Positions 25,501 to 37,500 of a stretch of DNA of 64,000 bases are shown in pieces. Each line of letters opens with the position of its first letter. Position 1 is the stretch's first letter. The stretch is from Bradysia coprophila (taxonomy: Eukaryota > Arthropoda > Insecta > Diptera > Sciaridae): positions 996,075 through 1,060,074 of the forward strand of contig NW_023503372.1 in NCBI RefSeq assembly GCF_014529535.1. The letters run 5' to 3'. The translations under genes and the position numbers were made by a program. Below the pieces are notes generated by a model. The model was not told the origin of the DNA. It made no database searches and saw only the letters and a list, made by a program, of their open reading frames with translations.

Positions 25501-28500
25501 AGTTAAGGAAGGGTTCAAAGAATGGACAGTTAGGACACTATTAGTAAGGCTCGGAACAGGTCGACCGCTGTCAAAAACTAATCTGATCTGAAATTTCAGG
25601 TCAGGTCGGGTAATTTTAGGAAGGCGACCTGACCTGACCTGAACCTGGTTACATCAAGAGCTGACCTGAAACCTGTCAGGTTGACCTGAAAATTTCATAC
25701 ACATTTTTAGGTCAACCTGTCAGGTTCCAGGTCAGGTGAGACCTGATTACTCTAATCAGGTTTCAGGTCAATTCAGGTCAGGTCAAAATTAATGAAATCA
25801 GGTTCAGATCAAAACAGGTTCCGGTATTTTCGGGTCGACCTGACCTGTTCCGAGCCTTACTATTAGTTACGAGTCGTAACTTACAACAAAAACTCAGAGA
25901 TTCAGTTTTTCGTTTCAAAAGGCTTCACAGTCAAAGGCAGTCAATTTTCAGCATAAATTTGCTTCAGCTGTTTTTCAGCTGATCCACACATACAATCAAA
26001 ACTGGTTTTCCTTGTTTATACGGTTGAAGCTACTACACACACGCGCGTGGTAGTGTTAAAACCGTATAAAGACTTATAAACGGTTGTGATTGTTTGTGTG
26101 GATCAGCTGAAAAACAGCTGAAGCAAATTCATGCTGAAAATTGACTGCCTTTGACTGTATATTCAAAGTCGAAAAATTGCGAAAAAGCAAAATCGGCTAA
26201 AAGTGTGTCGCAATGTCAGTGGATGTACAGAACATCCTCTTGGAAGAGATACGGGAACCAGGAACAAATTGAAACTCGGAATGTCTCGTTGATCTATAGT
26301 TTAGCGATAAGTCGTCTATCGAAAGGTAAAGGAATGGTTTAACGAAGCGGCAACAAGGACCTAGTAGTTACGAGATTTTCAATTCCATTAAACATCACGC
26401 TAAAAGAAAAGCCCAATCAAACATAAAAATTTTGTCGTAACTGACCTACGTTAACCTTGATTCATGGGTACGATATTGTTACCATCTGTGTGATTAATAT
26501 CAACCGCATGTGTGTTTTAACATAAACTTAAATGTGAATTCAATTAATTAACAGAATTTTGTTTGTTCGCGGAAATACGACCCATTTCCTGTATCGAAAG
26601 AAAATTTGATTTAACATCATTTCGATAGGCGACGACGACGACGACGCTGTAATCAACTTGATTATTTTATTAATATTATTATGGTGCTCGTAATGTTTAC
26701 AATTTTATTATGTATCATCAAGCAGCTATAAGAGTATGAGATAACAGAAATGGTTTTTATTGTAGTCACACGTTGCCTAATCGAATGCTACCACGTCAGT
26801 TTCGGTTTTACGTTTCGTTCGAATATATTTGTCGAATGTTAAATATTTATTTACAATGTCGAGAGTCATTAATATAGCAAATAAAAACAACAATTCAGTT
26901 GTATGTATGTACATATACAATGTACATACTCCATCGACTACTATATTTTGTAGTATTCACACATTTACGTACGATGTACTATTCATGATTGGAATCGACA
27001 TGTAGTGGATTAAATGGGTTTACCAATAAAATTCGAATTTAGTTACGCGAGAATTTTCTCGAACTTTGATCATGTGAAACGGATTAGATATGGATTTTCA
27101 TTTGAATCATCTGGCTGGTGGAATGGTAGTCATCGCATGAATAAGTTAAAATATGATTCTTGTAGAATGATATCTCGGTTTATGTTAAATATAAATAAAT
27201 GAATCGTTGACATCGTGTTGCTAAGGGAGAGAGAGCAGAAATACTGCAGAGGTTTAGCATGCGTTGTACGACAAGTTTTTTTATTACGTTTTATATCGAC
27301 CCGAAACGATTGCCAAACAATTTTTTACATAAAATGTCTTGGGCAATGCATCGCAGTAAAATAGAATAAATTTTCTACTTTAGGCGAAATTTTACGAAAT
27401 TTATCATCCAGAGCCATTATTGTAGTCTGAAAAGGCTAGTCATCTGTTATCGACAGAGGAATCACATGTAAACTTAATAAACAATAATGGGCGATAAGCT
27501 CTTGCTAATGTTACCTAATATAACAAAATGCTTGCTTAAACAAATGAAGTAAAAGATTTTCAGCCAAACACTGCAGCAAGCACTACTTTAAGCGAAACAA
27601 GTAGTAGATTTAATGATAATATCAATGGATATACGCTTGTCTGTTTATAAAAGATTACCGGACGAAGAAAATTAATAGACGAAACAATCGAAACACGAAA
27701 ATTTGCGAAATTTAGCATATTGAATATCAGGTGTAAAATGGAGTGATTGAATCGTATAAGAGCAATGGAAGAATCTCCGGAATTTCTGTAAACCAAATCA
27801 GATTTGAAGTTCTTCCCGAGGTTCTTCCAACGAAAAACATATTTTCTGTAGATGAAGGCACTGATTGTTTGATACATTATACGCACAATATCTTGCACAA
27901 TAAGTGTTCGTCCCAGACATAAGTAAATTGCGATACATTTATGCATTGGTTCAGCAAGAGAAAAAAAAGAGTTGGAAATTGTATTGAAGTCCCCCAATTT
28001 CTAACTTAGTTTCCAGAGGTAAACACAACTTTTTTCACAACCAAGGCTTTCGAAGTTTCAAGCGGAGGTAAGAAAATGACCCTCGCCTGAGTTGTGTAAA
28101 AGACTTCTCCACTGCAGTCACAATACAATCGTTATGAATTTGATCATAAACAGATTCAATCTGATTTATTGATTGCCTAACAATTTAGTTAATTAATTGA
28201 GGTCTATAAACGAGGCACAATATTATTACGAATGACAACTGGCACACATCAATGAGACTTAATTAATTCGATATGGAACCACTGAAAGTTCGTTCACATC
28301 AACAACAAAATGTGGAATCGAATTTCCTTCTACTCAAGTTAATCTATTAAATTGGCACAGAGAACGCAAACAATTTACATGAACAGTAAATCTGAATTGT
28401 GCACAATGATAGACGAGAAACCCATTATGATTTCTTCTTCCATGGCTGGTAAAATAAATAGTCTAATCAACTATACTGCTTCCTACATAAAAGATTTCCG

Positions 28501-31500
28501 GTTCTAAAACATTGTGAGGGTTCCACAATGTATATTGCTGTTACACGCTGAACGCAAAGATTAAAAAACATTTATTCTATTTGCATGAGACAGATTTTTC
28601 TGGTTTGAATAAATTGCGTATACAAAATGTGTATAATCGGAATAGCAGCTACACAACAACAACAAAAAAAAACCTAGACACCGGCAACCGAATAATAAAA
28701 CGTTCAACATTTTCTGTAATGTGAAAGTCACCATAACAACTCAATCTAACATAAAGTTTTTAATAAATCGATAAATATTCAGTCGTTGCGCCAGAGTGTA
28801 CAGTACTCTTGTTTGGTGTTAATTACTACATCATCCAGACGGAAAGCAATTTCTAATTTCTCTGCGAAAACCAACAACAAAATCGTTTATCGTTGACAAT
28901 GAGTGACGCGAACATTGTCCAACCAGAAGAGGTGGACTTTTTCGTGCAAAGAGTTCGCTCATTCGATGTCAAAGACATTGGATCGAAATCGTGGTTGGAT
29001 TCGCACGAAATTCTATTGAAACTACAACAACAAGCTCATCTGGAGGCATCAACATGTCGCGAAGAATTGATCAAAGAACTGTTGATAGTCAATGCAAAAC
29101 TTGAAATTCTCGTTCATGAGGCGTATTGTGTGTTGGTGTGGCGATTGCATATTTTACCGAAACTCTTGGCATTGGATGCCGACCCGAAGGCAACATTTTT
29201 AATTTACACCGTTCTGTTCCACGAAGCAACGGCCGTTTCATTGCTGGAAATTGTTTTATTCCATCCGAATGGGTGTGAGGCATTAGGTGAAGCGTCTATC
29301 GATTTGATCGACTATTGTGTTCAAGCGGTAACTCAATTGATTGGCTTGGTTACCATTGGACATTTTCGAGATGAATTAAAAATTCAAAGTGAAAACGCAA
29401 CCCGTGATGATTTGGAGAGGCAGCAGAGAGATCTGCAGTATAAGATTGGCATCAGATGCATATCGATTCTAAGTTTTCTAACCGATAAAATTGATTTGTT
29501 GCCATTGAGTGCGGCTAGCCGACTCGTCAAGACCCACGACACACCATGCCTTCTAAGCGAGTTAATTCATTGCCAACCATGGATACGACGAGTGAATGGC
29601 ATCGAGAAATTTATTTCGGATAAATGGGTGACAGTACGAGGAGAATCTGTGCTGACGGTGACAAAGAGTGAAGCTCAGACGTGGCTCTGCTTTCGTCAAC
29701 TGTTGTTCAATCCGAATGTTATGAGGAACTATGAAATCAATGAATTTCGTCAACGCGAATTGGCAAAATGTCAGAACAAGTTAACCGTACAGGTTCTGGA
29801 CCAATTACCCCCATTGGCTGAATTGAAACATTTCTTGTGCACGTTAGTGGTGAGTGGAAATAAGACAAACAACAGCTCAATGGTGTTAGAAGTTCTGCCC
29901 CAAATTAAGGACAATTTGATATCAAACGCTAAGAAGATTGGCTATCGGAAAATTGTGGAAAGTCACCGAGCGATTTTCATCGATCTTAATCAGGACACTA
30001 TCCTTGAATTGGCGAAAAAATTGAACGAGGCATACAACACCGACTATCTGGCAAGTTTGGAATGCAACAACGAAGAGAAATCGTGCGAGAATTTGTGCGG
30101 TAACTGTGGTAAACAGGCGGAAAAGAAGTGTTCAAAATGCGAAGCAGTCTACTATTGTTGTCGCGAGTGTCAAGTGGAAAACTGGTCTGTACACAAAAAT
30201 CAGTGTGGAAATAAAATTTAATGTTCGGAAGGAAGTGTTTGTTTGGTCTGGACTGTTTGGTCATTCAATAGAAGGAAACATTTTTCTAAGTTTAATTTGA
30301 TTGAGAAGGTAAGGCCATAACGCTTGAGAGAGTGTGGGTTTCTGATGCTATTGTTCTTCCCAATGATGTTAAGGAACTGTTTACAAATGATGTACATCAC
30401 GCCGTTAGGGAGGAGAGGGTGTTCAAGAAAACGTGACAGTTCTACTAAATTTGGTTAAATTTTGACTCTTACTGCGTGATGAAAATTCCGTAAAATAGCA
30501 TAATGTCATTCGTGAACGACCACTAAGACGTTTTCACCAGTGGCGTCATCCATGTTCTGAACGAACTAATGATACGGATGATACCGTCCAAATATTCACA
30601 GAATTTGTAGGCGACTCTTCGCCACCCCTTTCTAAAGTGTTTGCAAATAAATCTTTCAGATAACTGGAAAAAATGCCACAACTTTACACATTTTGTACCG
30701 TTAATAGTAATAAGGTGGATAATAGTGTGACACTAACACTATATAACAGCAAACAACTGCACAATATACAAAACTTGGAATAAAGTGATAATATTGTAAC
30801 GAGGACACCTAAGGCATGACATGTTTTACCCGAAAATCGGGTGAAACCGTTTTTTTTTGTGATTGGCACTGTAAACCTTACACACCCCGAAATACACTTT
30901 TCTCCTAATAAGTTACAGAATCACTAATCCGAAACAGTTTGTTGTCTGTTATCTAGCCGACTATGACAAAAATAAGCGACGAGATCTGACTAAACCGTCC
31001 TATATAGCAAAATGTATGTTTAAACAAATGAAGTAAAATAAATTTTTTTCGTCAAGCACCAGCAATACTAACAAAAGAAGGTATAGATTTAGTAACCACT
31101 TAACGACAGTCTTGTCGTTTCGAAACTATTATAAAGAAATGCAAAGAAAAACCGGTTCCATAAGCATATTCGACCCCATACGAAAAGAGATTGCATAATT
31201 CAATAGAATTGCATAACACCAGCCATAACTCAAAGCATTTATTCTCTGGATACCAATAATATTTCGTGTAAATTTACTACATTGTACGCTCAAATAATTT
31301 GCATAAAAATGGTATCGAACACCAACCGACCTTATTAATTAACACTCTTTCGGTTATTCATATGCTAAAAATATTGTCAATGTATTCGCATTGAACGAAA
31401 TATTTTTCGACAAATAAACAAAACAAAATTTTTTTTTAATTAAAAACAATTAAATTGCCGATATAAATAACTATGTTCGGCCAACATTGAATACAGCACA

Positions 31501-34500
31501 GACACACACACGAATGTTTCTGTAGTAAACAATTTAATTAAAGATAATGAACTCTTCGACTTTTATGCATTGTTGGATATAATATTGCATTTCTGCACAC
31601 TGATCAAGATGTATTTTACGTAAGTTGAGTATATGTATTTTCAAGACGTTTTCTGTTCTGACGATGAAATGGAATGCAGAATTTCCATATGTTTCTTGTG
31701 AATTTTTACAATTTTTTTTCTCTCAATAAATTTCCCCGTACACGTATATATTATATGGCGTCAACGACAATAAATTATTATTCTCAAAAACTCGTGTGTA
31801 CAAAACGCGGTTTGATATTACTAAGACATATATGTATCTCTGCCTGATTAATGAAAGAACGTAGATTATAAGTATTTTGTTTGCTGTTTGAGGCATCGAA
31901 TGTCTCGTTAATTTACATTATAACGAATTTTCAAGATTAGAACGCAACTATCGCTTCTGTGAACTCATAAATTTCTATAAATATATTCAAAACATACAGC
32001 AAATTATCGCTCGAGATATTCAAAACCGTTTAATTGTAAACAAGGCAAAAACTCTTTCTCGTGCACACATTAGAAATAAAAAATCCGATGGAAATTTTTA
32101 TCACACAAAAATGAATTTTAATTTTAGTTCAGTAAGTTGATTAATCAAAATAGAAACCTCGGTTTTCGATGTAAACACTATCAAGTCAACGCTTTTTTTT
32201 GCTTCACTATTTCGAATAAATTATCAATCGCCACATGTGTGTAACAGCATGGTGAATATAGTGGAATAACGCGAAAATGTATAGCTTTACACTTCAGTGT
32301 CCGTGACACATAATCACATTTTGCATAATAAAATTTAAAAATAAAAAAAAATTTCGTTCAGGGTATTTCTCAACCGAACCCGATATCACATGAAAATCGA
32401 TTTGCCACTCTGCACCGATAATCTTCATTCGATTTTGTTGGCGAATCGAATTGTCTCCGCTCAACACCAAAAGCAAAAAACACAAATGGTTTAATGGCTC
32501 TACTACTGTCTTGCCTTCTTCGTCTTTTTTTTTATTTCATTTTATGATAATTTATTTTAAAAAAATCGTAAAACAATAACACAGAGGCGTCAACGTTCTC
32601 AACGCGACCGACATTCAAATACGACTAAAACTGCATTGCGCGATTCACAATATTTTCCATCGCCGATTTCAATTCGACGTGTTGGTGTATAGTGACCGTT
32701 GTGTATCGTATATATCGTTAAAAAAAAGCGATTACAAAAAAGTGGAAAAGTTCTATTGTTAGTTGAGGAGATGAGATGGGTGTAAGGTTTTGACATTTTT
32801 CACCTGAATTTTCGGAGATGTTGATTTGGATAGAAACGGTTTGTTCATTCAATAGACTTCCACTAGCAGATAGTCTTCAGTCGCCGTTCGAAAAGAATAT
32901 AACGAAAATTCAATTAGAGATCAAAACATTTTAATATCGGAATAACGCCTTGTTGCATTGCAAGATATAAACGACTTGAAGACAAAAAAAATCAAGCTCG
33001 AGGTTCAATGAAGTATTATAGTTCGATGTTTGTGCTGAAATAATCGCATCTTTGATCGAACCACGGGTCGCGGGATTTTTTCAGCGAATTCCTCAGAGCT
33101 TAATGTGGCTGTAGTTGTATTCGAAGTACTTTACAGCTACGGAAATTTGTGAGACGCTAATAGAAAACAAGGTTTCTCTACTACCCGATAAGGAAAAATA
33201 TTTTTAGACCATGAGATGTGCAATAATTGTTGATTGGTCGGAACCGGATCTACCTGATTGTGGAAAAACATTGAGTGAGCTGAAGGTGAATCTGTTGGAA
33301 TTGATTAAGCGTGGAAAGCTTCATAATTATTAACAATTATCGTAAAGCATACGGCACGAGGGAGAGCTCCAAGGCCAATTCTTTATATTAACTCACTCAC
33401 CTGAAGGAAACCGGTTCCACCTAGGCCAACTGGCTAGCGTTTCCCAGAGGGATTAAAGAAGCTTTGCCTACTGGATCACAAGGGCAAGATGTACTGATAT
33501 GCATCGACAACCAGGGGATACAAGCGTTATCGTCAAACTTACTTACAAACTGACCAAAAAGTGTAAGGTTTACTCGAACCTCATGGGCCGAAGCAATCGT
33601 ATATGCATAAAACGAACATATTCGATGTGTGGGATCACATCCCTTGTGGGACTTGTCACTCGACGAGTTCTTAAGGGCGACCATAATTTAAATGATGACC
33701 GGCAAGGAAAGAAAGGATCACCAGATCTGCGTTTCGTGACATTAAATGATAAAATAACGAAAAAAGGAAATAAAGGGGAATGGGAAGCCTGAATCAGGAG
33801 GTGAGAAGTGACGATGAACGCACGTTTTTGTATTGAAAAGAGAAGGATTTATCGATCGTAAAATGATGTGAGTGTAATGTTATTCACAATTGCATTATTA
33901 TATGGGTCCAACAACCAAAATACACATTTATAGTAGCTTAACATATTCAACCGACTCTGGATAAAAGTATTCATGCAATATTGTCAATGACGACCTTTAT
34001 GTCGATGTGGAAGATTTTCAGCAATTCTTTTCAAACGACAACACTGATCTGGCATAATTCATTCAGCGAGAGCAGCGAGAGGAATTGTCAAAGCGAATGA
34101 CGTATCAAATTCAAATAGGTGCTTATCGCGGTGCATAAATATTTTAATTAATTTAATTAGTTCAACATTTACATTATCAACCGAATTCGGTAATAAAGTT
34201 GTAAATAAATAAGTGTAAGCTGTATGTATACCGTGCAATTATACTTGTTTAATTTACGGACACACTGTCAAGGAGGTAAAACTGTTACGAGCGATTTCGT
34301 CATATGTGCCCATCGGTCTCACGTTATACGTGATTGAAGACATTATTTTAGCAATTGAATTTTTACATTACCGGCAAAATTAAAGAAAATGAAAATGAAA
34401 TGGCTATTGAATGTTGCTATCAGAGTGTTGGGCAACGGCCCGCACAAATCTTCGGAAAATTGTCTTGCATTATCGACCGGAAATTCTGTTTTGGAAACTC

Positions 34501-37500
34501 GATTTGATCTCGACCAATCCGGAAGAGCAGAATATGATGAAAGTGAACAATGGCTGGATAAAAATGATATGAGCGAGGAACGAGAAAATGAGCCGATCAA
34601 CGACATGGCAACAGACAACTCGGATGCTGAATGGTTCGCCTATTTACAGCAGCAAATAAACAACTATGAGAACGGTGAAGTGGGTAAACTGTATGTGGAA
34701 ATAGTAGAGTCACATAAAGCACGTGAACTGAGCCCTGAATTGTTGGCTTTCTATATTGAAAAAATGGAAAAAATTGAAGGAAGTGAACCACTCGTTGAAG
34801 AACTGAAAATTCTACTCGAACACAGTAAAATCGCTGACGCGAAATCCAAATCATTTTGGCCAGCTATTTCCCAACCGAGCACGTCTGGCACAATTGAAGC
34901 TGCAAAGCCTGTTATCGATGGTTTCATCAACGCATTCAAATTACTGTCGGAAAACTGGGCAGTTCGCAAAACAGTCAAAGAACTGTTTACACATTTGGGT
35001 GACGAAGCGTTCGAAAAGGCTAAGGAAATGATTCATTCACAGTCTTCATCGTACACCCCCGAACAAAAAGCCGATATATTGAAACAATTCCAGGACATTT
35101 ATGACGGTTGCGTGAAGAATCAGTAAGTCGAAAAATTATTTTTAAAACAATTCTGACTCTCAATGCAGTCGTTTTTCATATGAGCAGATGATGTTTCGTG
35201 GACAAACAGTGTTGTAAGATGAAAGTACATTTTTGCCGGCTCGGCTATCGAATAATACAGTGCATGCATCTAAACGTCTGTGCCATTATCGCCTAAAATC
35301 AAGTTTCAAATAAAATTGTAAGTTTTTCTAAATCAACGACGGTCCTTTTCATTTTGTTTGTTTCGTTTCCCTAAACCTTTAAACTATATTCAAACCTTTC
35401 CGAGCACGACACGATACATTTGCAATGTATAACAATGTTACGGTGCGCGTTTTTATTGCTTTGTTGACGATTTCCGAAGCATAACGAATAAAAGGTATTC
35501 AATTATGGATATGATAGCTGACCGTTGAAACAATGGAGAGACATGTTAATGATAGGTACGCTTTTTACGTTCGCAATACAAGGTCAAGTTTAATATGTAT
35601 GCAGAACAAGACGTCAATGGAAAAAAAATGTATTTTCAGTAAGACCAGACGAGGGAGGAATTTTCTAGTGTTTCTTTATCTAAATAGTTTCAACTGTTTA
35701 GCGTAGCTACAGTGTTTCGCAGAATCTGTAGATGCTGTTAGTACAATATTGTAGTTATGGTAAGTAAGTACTATGATGGTAGAAGTAAAATATTCAGTGA
35801 GCACTGACATAGTAATGTTAATAATGAAACATCTCTAATTTCATTCATATCCTGGCCTGACATTTACAAATCTATATTTGGCGGAGATAACGTTTCTCAA
35901 TTTTGCGAACGGAAACCCAACAACTCAGACATATACGTTTAACCTTTTGCCTTGAACTCATTCCTTTCTCTTTCCTTTTTTTCAAACCTTACGATAAAAG
36001 CAATAATCAAGCGCCCACCACAGTTCGGAATTGCTCATGTGGAGAAAGCACCGTTTTTTGTGGGCGTCGGTTGAATGTCAGAGAAAACCAAGCACTGTGT
36101 AACAAGAGTTGATGTTGGACTAACATGTCTAGTATCCATCGTAATGAATTAATTATTGTCTGTACGCATAATGAAAATTATGATCGGAAAATGTGGTGAA
36201 TGTTTGCAATGGAACACAAGTGTATTGCAAAGACGACACTCATTCTTTTCATAATTGGCCAGACGACTATAATTTCGATGGCATTTTAAATCCACTTCTG
36301 TTATTTGATCAGCTCGGATATTTGAATTCATAAAAAGTCTCTAGTAATCTGTTAGCGAAGAGGACTATACGACTACAGAGCAGGGCCTATTTTAAGGAAT
36401 TTAATTTCCAAAAATTTCACAAATTTCACAAAAATTTCCAAAATTTCCAAATTTTGTTTTCTGTTAGATCTCATTCCAAAGTAATCAGTTAAGCTCAAAG
36501 AGATGAAAAACAACTAAAAAGGCAGTAAAAACAAAATTTACGATGCAATCTGTTGTGTTTTTAGATAAAATGACGAAAGGGATGGAAAAATTTAAGAATT
36601 TTTGGAAATTTATTTTCCCTAAAATAGGCCCTGCTACAAAGACAAGTAGTGCCGCGGTCAAAAGAATGAAATCAAATTAGGGTCAATCTGAACCGTTCAG
36701 ATCGAAGCAGGTTTCAGGTAATTTCAAGTTGATGTGACCTGATTCGAGCCTTAAAAAAAGACAGCACAACACCATCACAGGCTTACAGAGAGACGTTATC
36801 GGTACTAAATTCGAGACGCAAACCAAACTACCGATTCAATCAAATGTTGTTATTACTGTGGGCAACAATCTGATGAATAGAATAACATGCGTATGGTTGA
36901 ATTTCGAACCCCCGACTGACAATTCAATATAATTTAGTGTGAAATCTCGGCTTATACATAGACGCAATTCTTAGAGTAAATTTGTATTTTCGGAAGGATA
37001 ACGTTGAAAACTAAAAATGGTTTGCCTCGTTAAAACATTAAGCTGCAGCAGGACCTATTGTCAGGATTTTGTTTAACTTTCAAGAATTTCGGGAATTTAG
37101 AGAATTTTCGAAAATCAATTTCCCGAAAATAGTCCCTGAACTGCAGTGTGGTTAAACGGATGTTTCCGAATTCTCCCACACCGCCAAGACATTCTACAAC
37201 GGTGCGGGTCACACCCATTTACCAGCGTTAACAACTCCCTTCATCACATTACCACTGGTTCATAATTAAACGCACCGTCCTACGAGAATGTTAAATGAGA
37301 TATTTTCAACGCAGTGTACGCACCACATAACACTATTGACGAAACGAAAATAAACAAAAAAAAAATAAAGTTTTTGTTATTCAAATCACTAGTGTACAGC
37401 GCCGTCATGTCATTATCGACGACGACTAAAATAATTTTTGATTACCAAGGCCATTGTGCTGTTTTAAACGTGCACAGACATCTCGTAGAGTGAGTGTTTT

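Larger units (their letters stand above)
20110..28890. other. Proximal part of the large SUN-gene intron
   Basis: Apart from the alternative first exon at 21410-21495, this stretch has no supportable gene. It holds MITEs (20285, 22792, 25546, 25928), a SUN-exon fragment (26158-26345), a (GAC)n run near 26629-26646 and two copies of the GATAACAGATGA repeat (24913, 27434). Many AT-rich open frames of 60-145 codons have no recognisable product. Confidence 0.5.
30230..34380. other. Intron/intergenic DNA between the two nested genes
   Basis: Contains a GATAACAGATGA repeat (30941-31050) and a decayed retroelement piece (33440-33720). Very AT-rich elsewhere, it has no gene I can support. AATAAA near 30647 is a possible distal poly(A) signal for ZMYND10. 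Confidence 0.45.

Noticed and set aside
26629..26646. (GAC)n run
   Set aside because: A short microsatellite only; no coding frame or array structure, and no CRISPR-like spacing anywhere in the window.
27560..27997. 145-codon open frame on the minus strand
   Set aside because: AT-rich composition, no recognisable family, and it begins inside one repeat and ends inside the GATAACAGATGA repeat; probably chance.
36895..36925. tRNA-like T-arm (TTCGAA within a G/C run)
   Set aside because: The stem does not pair and no acceptor or anticodon arm is found nearby.
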